Positions 20,698 to 29,817 are shown, numbered from the stretch's first letter. The stretch is DNA of 64,000 bases from Pseudomonas japonica (GCF_900188455.1 NZ_FZOL01000006.1:62001-126000); one strand, 5' to 3'. Notes: generated by a model not told the origin, from the letters alone. Numbers and translations: made by a program.

Positions 20698-21015
20698 CTA
20701 GCGCTGGGCTTCGAAATTGAGCAGTTTGCTGGCGACGCGGTTGGCGTCGACCTGGTAGCTGCCGTCGGCGATGGCCTGTTTCAACGCGGCCACGCGGTCG
20801 CTGTTGACGATAGGCTGGTCGCGCAGCTTGTCGCTGACCTGTTGCAACTGCTGGGCCTCATGGCTGAGGTGTACGGTTTCCCCGCTCTGGGCAGTGTTGC
20901 CGACCGCTTCGGACTGGCCTGCGCGGTTACCGGCGGCAGTGTCCTGGCTGGTGCCAGTGCGCAGGCCGCCCGTCACTGACGGGGAGTTATTCAAACGACT
21001 GAAGTCGATGACCAT
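20698..21015 (-). CDS. flgM: anti-sigma-28 factor FlgM
   Basis: The 105-residue protein starts [10 protein letters not shown] and has a disordered, polar N-terminal half. The conserved C-terminal helices are [21 protein letters not shown] and [21 protein letters not shown]. It holds FliA inactive until the hook is complete, then is secreted. A sigma-28 promoter lies directly upstream (21054-21080), giving the usual feedback loop. Confidence 0.95.
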   Translation of the reverse strand: MVIDFSRLNNSPSVTGGLRTGTSQDTAAGNRAGQSEAVGNTAQSGETVHLSHEAQQLQQVSDKLRDQPIVNSDRVAALKQAIADGSYQVDANRVASKLLNFEAQR

Positions 21016-21053
21016 GATCAGAAAACCTCTCGGGAATTTGGACGCTTGCCCTT

Positions 21054-21080
21054 TTCTCGGCCAACCCGAAGAAAACTTTA
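21054..21080 (-). promoter_or_regulatory. sigma-28 promoter of flgM-flgN(-flgZ)
   Basis: On the minus strand the site reads TAAAGTTT, 11 bases, GCCGAGAA. This is a perfect -35 and seven of eight -10 positions with exact spacing. The flgM start is about 39 bp downstream. Confidence 0.85.
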
Positions 21081-21194
21081 GGCGCGAATGAATGGATTCG
21101 CGGCATCGCCATCAACCCGTAATGCGCACAGTCTAGAAAATGCGCTGCCTGATCGCCAGCCTCGATCGGCCGGGCGGTGCTCTGCGTCACAAGG

Positions 21195-21947
21195 TCACAT
21201 GGAGACCTCCACCTGACCGGGCCCGGTGACCCGGGCCTTGACCACCCGTTTGGAGTTGAGATTGCGCACCCGGATCTGTTCGCTCATGCCGCCCTTGCTC
21301 AGCGCCTCGCCGGGCATGCGCACCGCCAGGGTGCCGCTGCGGGCGGTGATGACCACCTGGTCACCCTTGCGGATCACTTCCGCCTGTTCCAGATGAACCG
21401 GGGTGATGACCTGGTCGATGACCATTGGTCGGACGACTTTCTGCCCGATCGCCTGATCGACGCTGGACAGGAAGCCCTGGTTGAGCAGGCCGACATCGCG
21501 TTCGCGCAGGGAAACGTCCAGTTCGTCCACCACCGCCTCGCGCTTGAGCGGACGGCTGACCACCACCACATCGCGGTACAGCTTGACCTGGGCCGGCACG
21601 AACACGGTCCAGGGCGCGCTACCATCGCAGCGCACCCGCACGGTGACCCGACCCAGGGGCTGGGCCGGGCTTTCCAGGCTGGCACCGAGCTGTTCGCTGC
21701 ACAACGGCATGCGCAGGCGTGGGTCGAGGTTGTTCACCTGGATCTCGTAGCGGCCCTCGGTATGGGTCTTCTGCAAATAGTCTTCGACAGTGAACTCAAG
21801 AAACCCCTGGGTGACACCGATAAGCTGTTCAGGCAAGGTGAACGCGTCAGCCAGAGTTCGAGCGCCGGGAGTCAACAGGCACAGCGCAGCAAGGAAGCCG
21901 GGCAGATGGCGGTGCAGGCGTCGGAAAAATGTCGTTTTCGTATTCAT
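21195..21947 (-). CDS. flgA: P-ring assembly chaperone FlgA
   Basis: This 250-residue periplasmic protein has a signal peptide ending near ARTLADA (residues 1-34) and a C-terminal SAF domain (LKREAVVDELDVSLRERDVG ... KGDQVVITARSGTLAVRMPGEAL). It helps FlgI assemble into the P ring. The ATG at 21947 is the only start that keeps the signal peptide intact. A sigma-54 element lies so close upstream that the predicted transcript begins at or next to this ATG. The gene is divergent from cheV. Confidence 0.93.
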   Translation of the reverse strand: MNTKTTFFRRLHRHLPGFLAALCLLTPGARTLADAFTLPEQLIGVTQGFLEFTVEDYLQKTHTEGRYEIQVNNLDPRLRMPLCSEQLGASLESPAQPLGRVTVRVRCDGSAPWTVFVPAQVKLYRDVVVVSRPLKREAVVDELDVSLRERDVGLLNQGFLSSVDQAIGQKVVRPMVIDQVITPVHLEQAEVIRKGDQVVITARSGTLAVRMPGEALSKGGMSEQIRVRNLNSKRVVKARVTGPGQVEVSM

Positions 21948-21958
21948 AAAAGTTAAAA

Positions 21959-21975
21959 AGCAAGGCGCGTGCCGA
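21959..21975 (-). promoter_or_regulatory. sigma-54 promoter of flgA
   Basis: On the minus strand the site reads TCGGCACGCGCCTTGCT, with GG and GC doublets ten bases apart and the full GGCACG and TTGC blocks. In P. aeruginosa flgA is a FleQ/RpoN-dependent class II gene, which fits. The expected start point, about position 21948, is immediately before the ATG. Confidence 0.8.
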
Positions 21976-22014
21976 CCGGGTGCGCTGCCCCAAGCTTCGG
22001 TTGAGGAGTCTGGC

Positions 22015-22947
22015 ATGGCTGGTGTTATGGATTCGGTGAACCAGCGCACGCAACTGGTGGGACAGAATCGTCTCGAACTGCTGCTGTTCCGCCTGCGCGG
22101 GGATCAGTTGTACGGGATCAACGTGTTCAAGGTTCGGGAAGTGCTGCAATGCCCGAGCCTGACGCTTCTGCCCAAGGCCAGCCGGGTCGTGCGCGGTGTC
22201 GCGAATATTCGTGGGGCGACCATCCCGATCCTGGATCTGGCGATGGCCACGGGTCTGCCTCCCCTGGAAAATCAGGACCCGAGCAAGAGTTTCGTCATCA
22301 TTACCGAGTACAACACCAAGACTCAGGGGTTCCTGGTGCATTCGGTCGAACGCATCGTCAACATGAACTGGGAAGAGATCCATCCGCCACCCAAGGGGAC
22401 CGGTCGCGATCACTACCTCACGGCGGTGACCCGGGTCGACAACAAGATGGTCGAGATCATCGACGTCGAGAAGATCCTCGCCGAAGTGGCGCCGGCTTCC
22501 GAAGCGGTCTCCACCGGCGTGGTCAATGCCGAGGTGCACAGCAAGGCGGTGTCCTTGCGGGTGCTCACCGTCGACGACTCGTCGGTGGCGCGCAAGCAGG
22601 TCAGTCGCTGCCTGCAGACCGTCGGGGTGGAGGTGGTCGCGCTCAACGATGGTCGTCAGGCGCTGGACTACCTGAGGAACCTGGTCGACGAGGGCAAGCG
22701 TCCGGAAGAGGAATTCCTGATGATGATCTCGGACATCGAGATGCCGGAGATGGACGGTTACACGCTGACCGCGGAGATCCGCAACGACCCGCGCATGCAA
22801 AACCTGCACATCATCCTGCATACTTCGCTGTCCGGGGTGTTCAACCAGGCGATGGTGAAGAAGGTCGGCGCCGACGACTTCCTCGCCAAGTTCAGGCCGG
22901 ACGACCTGGCGCAGCGGGTGGTCGACCGGATCAATGCCACACACTAA
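22015..22947 (+). CDS. cheV: chemotaxis coupling protein CheV
   Basis: The 310-residue protein has a CheW-like domain (about 15-160, LELLLFRLRGDQLYGINVFKVREVL) fused to a receiver domain (about 180-305). The phosphoacceptor aspartate is in MMISDIEMPEMDGYTL. It couples chemoreceptors to CheA and tunes adaptation. The ATG at 22015 follows TTGAGGAG. CheR is 56 bp downstream and probably co-transcribed. In P. aeruginosa this pair is FliA-dependent, but I found no well-spaced sigma-28 site here. Confidence 0.95.
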   Translation: MAGVMDSVNQRTQLVGQNRLELLLFRLRGDQLYGINVFKVREVLQCPSLTLLPKASRVVRGVANIRGATIPILDLAMATGLPPLENQDPSKSFVIITEYNTKTQGFLVHSVERIVNMNWEEIHPPPKGTGRDHYLTAVTRVDNKMVEIIDVEKILAEVAPASEAVSTGVVNAEVHSKAVSLRVLTVDDSSVARKQVSRCLQTVGVEVVALNDGRQALDYLRNLVDEGKRPEEEFLMMISDIEMPEMDGYTLTAEIRNDPRMQNLHIILHTSLSGVFNQAMVKKVGADDFLAKFRPDDLAQRVVDRINATH

Positions 22948-23003
22948 CGAATGGCCGGGGGCTTCGGTCCCTGGCGTTGCACACGATTTAAGAGGCGGCA
23001 CCA

Positions 23004-23831
23004 TTGTCTACGGGTAATTTGGATTTCGAACAGTTCCGGGTCTTCCTGGAAAAAGCCTGTGGCATCCTGCTGGGCGAAAATAAGCAGTACCTGGTCTCCA
23101 GCCGTCTCAACAAGCTGATGGAACAGCAGGGGATCAAGACGCTCACCGAACTGGTGCAGCGTATCCAGAGCCAGCCGCGCAGCGGTTTGCGCGAGCAGGT
23201 GGTCGATGCCATGACCACCAACGAGACCCTCTGGTTTCGCGATACCTATCCGTTCGAGGTGCTGAAGAACAAGGTCATCCCCGAGCTGACCCGCAACAAT
23301 CCGGGCCAGCGCCTGCGCATCTGGTCGGCGGCCTGTTCGTCCGGCCAGGAGCCGTACTCGATCTCGATGAGCCTCGACGAGTTCGAACGCAGCAACGTCG
23401 GCCAGTTGAAGATGGGGGCGCAGATCGTCGCCACCGATCTGTCCGGCTCGATGCTGGCCAACTGCAAGACCGGTGAATACGACAGCCTGGCGATTGCCCG
23501 CGGTCTGTCCCAGGAGCGTCTGCAGCGCTACTTCGACCCCAAGGGGCCGGGGCGCTGGGCGATCAAGGCGCCGATTCGCAGTCGTGTGGAATTCCGTTCC
23601 TTCAACCTGCTCGACAGCTATGCCGCCCTCGGCAAGTTCGACATCGTGTTCTGCCGCAACGTGCTGATCTACTTCTCGGCGCAGGTGAAGAAGGACATCC
23701 TGACTCGCATCCACGCCACGCTGAAGCCGGGCGGCTATCTGTTCCTCGGGGCTTCCGAGGCGCTGAACGGCTTGCCGGATCACTACCAGATGGTTCAGTG
23801 CAGTCCGGGGATCATCTACCAGGCCAAATAA
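23004..23831 (+). CDS. cheR: chemoreceptor glutamate methyltransferase CheR
   Basis: The 275-residue protein has the N-terminal helical CheR domain (FRVFLEKACGILLGENKQYLVSSRL) and a SAM methyltransferase domain. Its SAM and catalytic markers are IWSAACSSGQEPYSISM, ATDLSGSMLANCKTG and FDIVFCRNVLIYF. It methylates receptor glutamates with SAM. The start is TTG at 23004 behind AGAGGCGG, reading MSTGNLDFEQF as in other Pseudomonas. A strong terminator follows. Confidence 0.95.
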   Translation: MSTGNLDFEQFRVFLEKACGILLGENKQYLVSSRLNKLMEQQGIKTLTELVQRIQSQPRSGLREQVVDAMTTNETLWFRDTYPFEVLKNKVIPELTRNNPGQRLRIWSAACSSGQEPYSISMSLDEFERSNVGQLKMGAQIVATDLSGSMLANCKTGEYDSLAIARGLSQERLQRYFDPKGPGRWAIKAPIRSRVEFRSFNLLDSYAALGKFDIVFCRNVLIYFSAQVKKDILTRIHATLKPGGYLFLGASEALNGLPDHYQMVQCSPGIIYQAK

Positions 23832-23842
23832 GTCCAGAGCAC

Positions 23843-23877
23843 AAAAAAGCCCCCGATCTCGCGATCGGGGGCTTTTT
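23843..23877. terminator. bidirectional intrinsic terminator after cheR
   Basis: The stem AGCCCCCGATC / GATCGGGGGCT has a TCGC centre, an A-run on the left and T-run on the right. It can stop cheVR and the convergent autotransporter transcript. Confidence 0.93.
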
Positions 23878-23892
23878 CATTTCAGGCGTTCA

Positions 23893-26496
23893 TCAGAAGT
23901 CGTAACGCACCTTCGCCGAGAACACATCGGCATCGAAGCCCGATTTGCCGATGTAGTCGTAGTTCACGCCCAGGGTTACCGCGCCCAGCTTGTAGTCGGT
24001 ACCGATACCGGCTTCGTAGCTGTTGCGCACGGCCTTGGCGCCGGTGGTGACGAACGGCGTGCTGCCCAGCAGGAAGGTCGAGGTGCTGCTGGCCTGGTCG
24101 GCGGCGAAGTCGTGCCAGGCCATCAGCTTGACCTGCGGTTCCAGGGTGCCGGCACCGAGGTTGAAGCTGCCGGCGACACGCACGCCCGCGCCCAGTTCGA
24201 TGGCTTCGTAGCGCTGGTCTTCGACTTTCAGCGCGGCGGAGGAGCCCTTCTCGCGATAACCATCGATGTTCACCAGGCTGTAGCGCGCGGCCAGGCGCGG
24301 CTCGACCAGGACCTGCGGATTGATCTTCCAGGTGTAGCCACCGACCAGGTTCAGGCCGAGCAGGTCGCTGTCGTAATCGGCCTTCGCCAGGGTGCCAGCG
24401 ATATGACGCTTGCTGTCGTTATCGTTGAAGCCATAGGTCAGGCTGCCATCGACGAAGTAGTTGCCCAGCTCATAGCCGCCGTAGAGGGTGAAGGCTTGGC
24501 TGTCGACTTCGGTCTTGTTGCCGCTCTTGCCGTTCACGTCGGTGTTGATGAAGCTGTAGGCCAGGCCCAGGGTCAGGTTGTCGTTCAGCTTGCCATCGGC
24601 GCCCACCGCGATGCCGCGGCTGTGGGCGTTGTAGCCGGCCACGCCGTCACGCAGGTCCTGGGTGGCGTCGCTGTACAGGCTCTGCACCCAGACGCCGGCT
24701 TCCTTGAAGGCGTCGCCGGACGAGGCGCCGCGCAGGCCGCTGGTGCGGTTGCCGGTAGCGTTGCTGACCAGATGCTGGCTGGTGGTCGCGGCCTGGGTCG
24801 CGCCGCCGTTGGTTTCCGGGGCCAGTTGTTCGGCGATGCGGGTCAGGTCGGCTTCGTTGGTGTTGAGCAGGGTCTGCAGCAGCGGGTCGTTGGGATTCTG
24901 TTCGCGGATGCGTTTGATCACGCTGTCGCTGACCAGGCTGCCCACGGCTTTCTGACCGTTGGCCGAGCCACCGTTGCCGATGACGATTTCCTGGACTTCT
25001 TCCTTGCCCTTGCCGGTGACGGTGGCGACCAGGGTGTTGTTTGCCAGCGTATAGCTGTCGATGTTGAGCAGGGCGGAGGTGCTGCTCAGATTGAGTTTGC
25101 CGTTCGGGTCCAGCGTGATGTGATCGTCCTTCAGGACTTCGATCTGTCCCGCCTCGATCAGCTTGTAGGTGGTGCCGTTCGCGGAGAAATCACTGCCTTG
25201 CGCGGCCAGCTGAATCTGCGAATCCTTGTCGAACTGAAGCGTGCCGGAAACGCTGAGTACCGCAGTATCAGGCTTGGTGGCGCTGGAGAGATTCAGGATC
25301 AGCGATGCGTCGTTGGCGACATAGACCCGGCCATCGATGCTGGTGTGAGGGGACAGCAAGTTGAACCGGGTGGGGCCGAATGCAGTGCTGCCGATGTCGA
25401 CCGAACTGTATTCGTTGTACAGGCGGATGTTCGCACCGTCGGCCTGGGTATCGGTGCCGGTGAATTCGACATTGCCGGTGATATAGACGTCATGCAGGCC
25501 GATCAGGTTGCCGGTCACCTTGCTGCCGTCCAGCAGGCGCAGCCAGACCCGGCCATTGGCATCGGCGGCATCGACGGCTTCGTCGGCGGAAATCAGTGTG
25601 CCACTGTTGACGATGCGCAGGGGGAAGCCGGAGTTGTCATCGATGTCGAAGCGGCCCACGTGAATCGCTGCATCGGTGGCCTGGATGGTACCGGTATTGA
25701 CGATGTGGTCGATCGCATAGGTGAAGCTGGCGTTCTCGATGCGAATGCCGTTGGCGTCCGCTCCGGTGGCAATGATGGTGCCGTGGTTCTCGATGCCGCG
25801 CAGGTCGGTGCGGTCATAGTTGGGGCCATTGAAGCCGCCCGAGACTTCCAGTCCGACGGCATCCTCGCCGCTTGCCTGGATCAGCCCGTTGTTGATGACC
25901 TTGCCGACGATTTCCCCGCCGGTCAGGTAGATCCCGGTGGCATCCTCACCTTCGACAACGATCTTGCCGCTGGTGGCATTGACCAGGTCGCCCTTTATGG
26001 TGGTCGAACCACTCATGTCGATACCGGTGGCGATATCCACGCCGCCGTCATCTTCCAGCGGCTCACCCTTGGCCGACAGCAGGCCTTCGTTGATCACGTT
26101 GCCGCCGATGATCGCCGGGTCGATGCGCAGGGCATTGGCGCCGCCGCCGACCGCGCTGATGCTGCCCTTGTTGATCAGGTTGCCGTCGATGCGGTTGTTG
26201 ATCCAGTTGCCCGGAGCCTCGTAGACGTCCATGTCCACGCCGCCGGCGAAATTGCCGGTGCTGTTGATGGTGGCGTTGAGGATCAGGTCCTTCTGCACAT
26301 GACTGCCATGCAGCTCGATAGGGTCGTCATTGCCGCTGCCGCTGTAGCTGCCGGAGATCTCCAGGTTTTCGCTGTAGGTCTGGTTTTCGCTCTTGAAGCC
26401 GGCATTGGTCAGTTGCACGGTCTGGGCATAGGCAGGGACGGTGGTAGTGGTAACCGCCAGGGCGAGGAGGGTCTTGCGAAATAGCATGGAAGCCAC
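23893..26496 (-). CDS. autotransporter outer-membrane protein (type Va secretion)
   Basis: The 867-residue protein has a signal peptide (residues 1-24, ending PAYAQ). A passenger of about 560 residues made of short NxGTI/INxGLI repeats should form a beta-helix. A linker follows, then a C-terminal autotransporter beta-barrel of about 260 residues that ends in aromatic Phe (KVRYDF). The GTG start at 26496 has AAGGA eight bases upstream. I see no catalytic triad or RGD motif in the passenger, so adhesion or surface structure is likelier than enzyme activity. The gene interrupts the otherwise co-directional cheVR-flgB series on the opposite strand, within flagellar DNA. Confidence 0.88.
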   Translation of the reverse strand: MASMLFRKTLLALAVTTTTVPAYAQTVQLTNAGFKSENQTYSENLEISGSYSGSGNDDPIELHGSHVQKDLILNATINSTGNFAGGVDMDVYEAPGNWINNRIDGNLINKGSISAVGGGANALRIDPAIIGGNVINEGLLSAKGEPLEDDGGVDIATGIDMSGSTTIKGDLVNATSGKIVVEGEDATGIYLTGGEIVGKVINNGLIQASGEDAVGLEVSGGFNGPNYDRTDLRGIENHGTIIATGADANGIRIENASFTYAIDHIVNTGTIQATDAAIHVGRFDIDDNSGFPLRIVNSGTLISADEAVDAADANGRVWLRLLDGSKVTGNLIGLHDVYITGNVEFTGTDTQADGANIRLYNEYSSVDIGSTAFGPTRFNLLSPHTSIDGRVYVANDASLILNLSSATKPDTAVLSVSGTLQFDKDSQIQLAAQGSDFSANGTTYKLIEAGQIEVLKDDHITLDPNGKLNLSSTSALLNIDSYTLANNTLVATVTGKGKEEVQEIVIGNGGSANGQKAVGSLVSDSVIKRIREQNPNDPLLQTLLNTNEADLTRIAEQLAPETNGGATQAATTSQHLVSNATGNRTSGLRGASSGDAFKEAGVWVQSLYSDATQDLRDGVAGYNAHSRGIAVGADGKLNDNLTLGLAYSFINTDVNGKSGNKTEVDSQAFTLYGGYELGNYFVDGSLTYGFNDNDSKRHIAGTLAKADYDSDLLGLNLVGGYTWKINPQVLVEPRLAARYSLVNIDGYREKGSSAALKVEDQRYEAIELGAGVRVAGSFNLGAGTLEPQVKLMAWHDFAADQASSTSTFLLGSTPFVTTGAKAVRNSYEAGIGTDYKLGAVTLGVNYDYIGKSGFDADVFSAKVRYDF

Positions 26497-26712
26497 GGTT
26501 CAGTCCTTAAACGTCGTAGAAGTCACGGTGCGTCCTTTGCGTGGCCAAGCCTGGTTGGTGGTAATGGCCAAGTGCCACGCAACGAGCGGACTGGATGGTA
26601 TAGAACTAGTCATCAAAATGACATGCTTCTGGCGCCGGCTTTCCGTGGCCCATTGCCGCTTTTCGCCACCATTGTCGGCACCCAGCGGAAATCCATTGCC
26701 GCTTTTCTGGCA

Positions 26713-26728
26713 TTGCCGCCCCCGGCAA
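26713..26728. promoter_or_regulatory. palindrome TTGCCG-N4-CGGCAA upstream of flgB, candidate FleR site
   Basis: The perfect 6+6 palindrome TTGCCGCCCCCGGCAA lies 38 bp upstream of the flgB sigma-54 element. The same palindrome with one different centre base occurs upstream of flgF. Two further TTGCCG half-sites with identical flanks (CATTGCCGCTTTTC) lie at 26651 and 26694. FleR, the enhancer-binding protein for flgBCDE and flgF-L in P. aeruginosa, is the obvious candidate ligand. Confidence 0.6.
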
Positions 26729-26765
26729 AACTGTGAAAACCCCGGTTTTACTGGGGTTTCCTTTT

Positions 26766-26782
26766 TTGGCATGGGACTTGCT
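26766..26782 (+). promoter_or_regulatory. sigma-54 promoter of flgB operon
   Basis: TTGGCATGGGACTTGCT has GG and GC doublets ten bases apart and differs from consensus TTGGCACG-N4-TTGC only at one base. The flgB start is 50 bp downstream. The remaining 335-bp gap (26497-26831) carries TTGCCG repeats and the upstream region of the autotransporter. Confidence 0.88.
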
Positions 26783-26831
26783 GCCTCTCCGCCAACGAAC
26801 CATCCGGTCAACCTTCGAAGGTTTCCCCGAC

Positions 26832-27242
26832 ATGAGCATCAGCTTCGACAAAGCGCTCGGTATCCACGAAAAGGCCCTGGGCTTCCGCGCCCAGCGCGCC
26901 GAGGTGCTGGCCAACAACATCGCCAACGCCGACACGCCGAACTACAAGGCGCGGGACATGGATTTCTCCAAGGTGCTCGCCGCCGAAACCGAGAAGACCC
27001 AGCAGGGCGGCCATTTCGCCCTCGATCGGACCAATTCCCGGCATATCGATGCCGAGGGCGTGACCCTCAGCGACGAGTCGCTGCAATACCGCACGCCGAT
27101 GCAGCCTTCGATCGACCAGAACACCGTCGACGCGCAGCTCGAACAGTCGAACTACGCCGAGAACGCCGTGGGTTTCCAGGCCAGCTTCACGCTGCTCAAC
27201 AGTAAATTCAAAGGGCTGGTGTCGGCCCTGCGCGGAGAGTAA
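26832..27242 (+). CDS. flgB: proximal rod protein FlgB
   Basis: The 136-residue protein has the conserved N-terminal rod motif (RAEVLANNIANADTPNYKARDMDF), the hallmark of axial rod proteins. It forms part of the proximal rod with FlgC and FlgF. The ATG at 26832 is chosen over longer open frames because it lies 50 bp after the sigma-54 element and behind GAAGG. It is followed after 3 bp by flgC. Confidence 0.96.
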   Translation: MSISFDKALGIHEKALGFRAQRAEVLANNIANADTPNYKARDMDFSKVLAAETEKTQQGGHFALDRTNSRHIDAEGVTLSDESLQYRTPMQPSIDQNTVDAQLEQSNYAENAVGFQASFTLLNSKFKGLVSALRGE

Positions 27243-27245
27243 TTC

Positions 27246-27686
27246 ATGTCCCTCGCCAGTGTTTTCAACATCGCCGGTAGCGGCATGAGTGCCCAGACCA
27301 CCCGTCTGAACACCGTCGCCTCGAACATCGCCAACGCCGAGACCGTCTCGTCGAGCATCGACCAGACCTACCGCGCTCGTCACCCGGTGTTCGCCACCAC
27401 CTTCCAGCAGGCGCAGAACGGCAGTCAGTCGCTGTTCCAGGATCAGGACGCGGCCGGGCAGGGCGTGCAGGTGCTCGGCGTAGTCGAGGACCAGAGCAAC
27501 CTCGAAGCGCGCTACGAGCCGAACCACCCGGCGGCGAACAAGGACGGCTACGTCTACTACCCGAACGTCAACGTGGTCGAGGAAATGGCCGACATGATCT
27601 CGGCCAGCCGCTCGTTCCAGACCAACGCCGAGTTGATGAACACGGCCAAGACCATGATGCAGAAAGTACTGACCCTGGGTCAGTGA
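27246..27686 (+). CDS. flgC: proximal rod protein FlgC
   Basis: The 146-residue protein has the N-terminal rod signature (SGMSAQTTRLNTVASNIANAETV) and the C-terminal NVNVVEEMADMISASRSFQTNAELMNTAKTM helix. These pair as a coiled coil in the rod. Length and both ends match the family. It is the second gene of the flgBCDE operon. Confidence 0.97.
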   Translation: MSLASVFNIAGSGMSAQTTRLNTVASNIANAETVSSSIDQTYRARHPVFATTFQQAQNGSQSLFQDQDAAGQGVQVLGVVEDQSNLEARYEPNHPAANKDGYVYYPNVNVVEEMADMISASRSFQTNAELMNTAKTMMQKVLTLGQ

Positions 27687-27702
27687 TTGAGGGACCGAGC
27701 CA

Positions 27703-28434
27703 ATGGCCAGCGTCAACGATACGACCTCCGGAACGAACCTCAACGATGTCATCAAGGCGTCCGGGGTCAAGAAAACCTCCACCACCGACCAGACCAGTGT
27801 CGCGTCGTCCACCAACAGCAAGACCGGTGGCAATACGCTGGGCAAGGATGCGTTCCTGCAGTTGCTGGTAACCCAGATGCAGCACCAGAACCCGCTGGAT
27901 CCGCAGGACAACAGCGAGTTCGTCGCCCAGTTGGCGCAATTCAGCAGCCTCGAAGGCATCACCACGCTGAACGAGTCGGTCACCGCGATTTCCGGCAACT
28001 ACAAATCGTCCCAGGCCCTGCAGGCCTCGTCGCTGGTCGGTCGCTCGGTGATCGCCCAGACCGACAAGGCGATGGTCGACACCACCAAGAGCATGACCGG
28101 TTCGGTGGTCGTGCCGCAGTCGGTGAGCAGCGCCGCCGTGACCATCAAGGACAAGGACGGCAACGTCGTGCGCACCCTGCAGCTGGGTGAGCAGAAGGCC
28201 GGCAACGCGTCCTTCGTCTGGGACGGCAAGAACGAGAAGGGCGAGGTGATGTCGCCAGGTACCTATACGTTTAAGGCCACCACCAAGGTCGATGGCAAGG
28301 AGGCGGAAATGTACACCTTGCTGCCCGCCACGGTGAGCAGCGTCACCATCAGTCAGACAGGGGGCGAGATGATGCTCAATCTCGCCGGTCAGGGCAGCGT
28401 CGCGCTGTCCAAAGTGCAAACCATCGGTATATAG
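27703..28434 (+). CDS. flgD: hook-cap scaffold protein FlgD
   Basis: The 243-residue protein has the N-terminal signature LGKDAFLQLLVTQMQHQNPLDPQDNSEFVAQLAQFSSLEGI. A FlgD Ig-like domain (about 120-220) with the FVWDGKNEKGEVMSPGTYTF stretch follows. It caps the growing hook and is later replaced by FlgK. A GAGGGA ribosome site precedes the ATG. Confidence 0.97.
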   Translation: MASVNDTTSGTNLNDVIKASGVKKTSTTDQTSVASSTNSKTGGNTLGKDAFLQLLVTQMQHQNPLDPQDNSEFVAQLAQFSSLEGITTLNESVTAISGNYKSSQALQASSLVGRSVIAQTDKAMVDTTKSMTGSVVVPQSVSSAAVTIKDKDGNVVRTLQLGEQKAGNASFVWDGKNEKGEVMSPGTYTFKATTKVDGKEAEMYTLLPATVSSVTISQTGGEMMLNLAGQGSVALSKVQTIGI

Positions 28435-28461
28435 AGCCGGCTAACGGCACAGGAGTGAAAG

Positions 28462-29793
28462 ATGTCCTTCAATATCGGCCTTAGCGGTCTCTATGCGGCA
28501 AACAAGCAACTGGACGTGACCGGCAACAACATCGCCAACGTTGCCACCAACGGCTTCAAGTCGTCCCGTGCGGAATTCCAGGACGTGTACTCGGCGAGCA
28601 AGCTGGGCGTGGGCAGCAAGACCGTCGGCAACGGCGTGAGTCTGGCGGCGATTTCCCAGCAGTTCGGCCAGGGTGACGTGAACAACACCGGCAACGTGCT
28701 GGATATGGCGATCCAGGGCCAGGGCTTCTTCGTGCTCAGCGACAACGGCTCGCTCAGCTACACCCGCGCCGGCGCTTTCCAGACCAGCAAGGACAGCTAT
28801 GTCGTCACCTCCGACGGCCTGCGCCTGCAGGGCTACGCCGCCGACGAAAACGGCAAGATCCTGACGTCCAGCCTGACCGACCTCAAGATCGATACCCTGT
28901 CGCAGCCGCCGAAGGCCACCAGCCTGGTCAGCCAGGGGATCAACCTGAACTCCGAGGCCACTCCGATTGCGTTGCCGACCGCGACGCCACCGGGGCCGAC
29001 CTTCGTGCCGACCGACGAAACCACCTACACCAAGAAGTTCTCGACCGAGATCTACGATACCCAGGGCAACAAGCACACCCTGGAGCAGTACTATCGCAAG
29101 ACCGACCAGAACACCTGGACCATGTACTCCCTGATCGACGGGCGCAACCCGCAGAACCCGGCCAGCACCACGCCGCTGGTGGGTACCATGACCTTCAAGT
29201 CCGACGGCAGCATCAATACCATGACCGGCTCGGTGGCGCCGGACGACAGCTTCTCCGTGGTCAACAACGTCTTCACCGTGAAGGGCTGGATTCCGGCGAC
29301 CTACAACGCCACGACCGGTACCTGGGGTTCCAACGGCTCCGCCGCCAATCCCGCCGGTGTGCGTCTGGACATGAGCTCGACCACCTCCTACAACACCGAT
29401 ACCGCGCGTCTGCCGCCAACCCAGGACGGTTATGCCACCGGTCTGCTGTCCAGCCTGAGCATCGACTCCAGCGGCGTAATGTTCGCCAGCTTCAGCAACC
29501 AGCAGTCCCGTGCCATCGGCCAGGTGGCGATCGCCAGCTTCGCCAACGAGCAGGGCCTGGAGCAGCAGGGCGGTACCCGCTGGAAGCAGACCTTCGCCTC
29601 GGGTAGCCCGGGCATCGACACGCCGAAAACCGGCACCCTGGGTTCGATCTCGTCCAACTCCCTGGAGCAGTCCAACGTCAACCTGACCCAGGAACTGGTC
29701 GAGCTGGTCAAGGCGCAGTCCAACTACCAGGCCAACGCCAAGACCATTTCCACCCAGAGCTCCATCATGCAGACCATCATCCAGATGACCTGA
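28462..29793 (+). CDS. flgE: flagellar hook protein FlgE
   Basis: The 443-residue protein has the N-terminal axial motif (YAANKQLDVTGNNIANVATNGFKSSRAEFQDVY). The hook body domains include QGQGFFVLSDNGSLSYTRAG. The C-terminal coiled end is SSNSLEQSNVNLTQELVELVKAQSNYQANAKTI. It polymerises into the hook outside the cell. A hairpin and a small secreted-protein gene separate it from flgF. Confidence 0.97.
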   Translation: MSFNIGLSGLYAANKQLDVTGNNIANVATNGFKSSRAEFQDVYSASKLGVGSKTVGNGVSLAAISQQFGQGDVNNTGNVLDMAIQGQGFFVLSDNGSLSYTRAGAFQTSKDSYVVTSDGLRLQGYAADENGKILTSSLTDLKIDTLSQPPKATSLVSQGINLNSEATPIALPTATPPGPTFVPTDETTYTKKFSTEIYDTQGNKHTLEQYYRKTDQNTWTMYSLIDGRNPQNPASTTPLVGTMTFKSDGSINTMTGSVAPDDSFSVVNNVFTVKGWIPATYNATTGTWGSNGSAANPAGVRLDMSSTTSYNTDTARLPPTQDGYATGLLSSLSIDSSGVMFASFSNQQSRAIGQVAIASFANEQGLEQQGGTRWKQTFASGSPGIDTPKTGTLGSISSNSLEQSNVNLTQELVELVKAQSNYQANAKTISTQSSIMQTIIQMT

Positions 29794-29817
29794 TGCTGGC
29801 CGGGTAGTGTGAAAGCG

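Noticed and set aside
21947-21978. possible sigma-28 promoter for cheV
   Set aside because: A TAAA and GCCGACCG are present, but the spacings available are 9, 13 or 16-20 bases rather than the expected ones. The DNA also overlaps the flgA sigma-54 element.
26711-26722. sigma-54 site at TGGCATTGCCGC upstream of flgB
   Set aside because: The GC doublet is not ten bases after GG. The site at 26766 fits exactly and is better placed.
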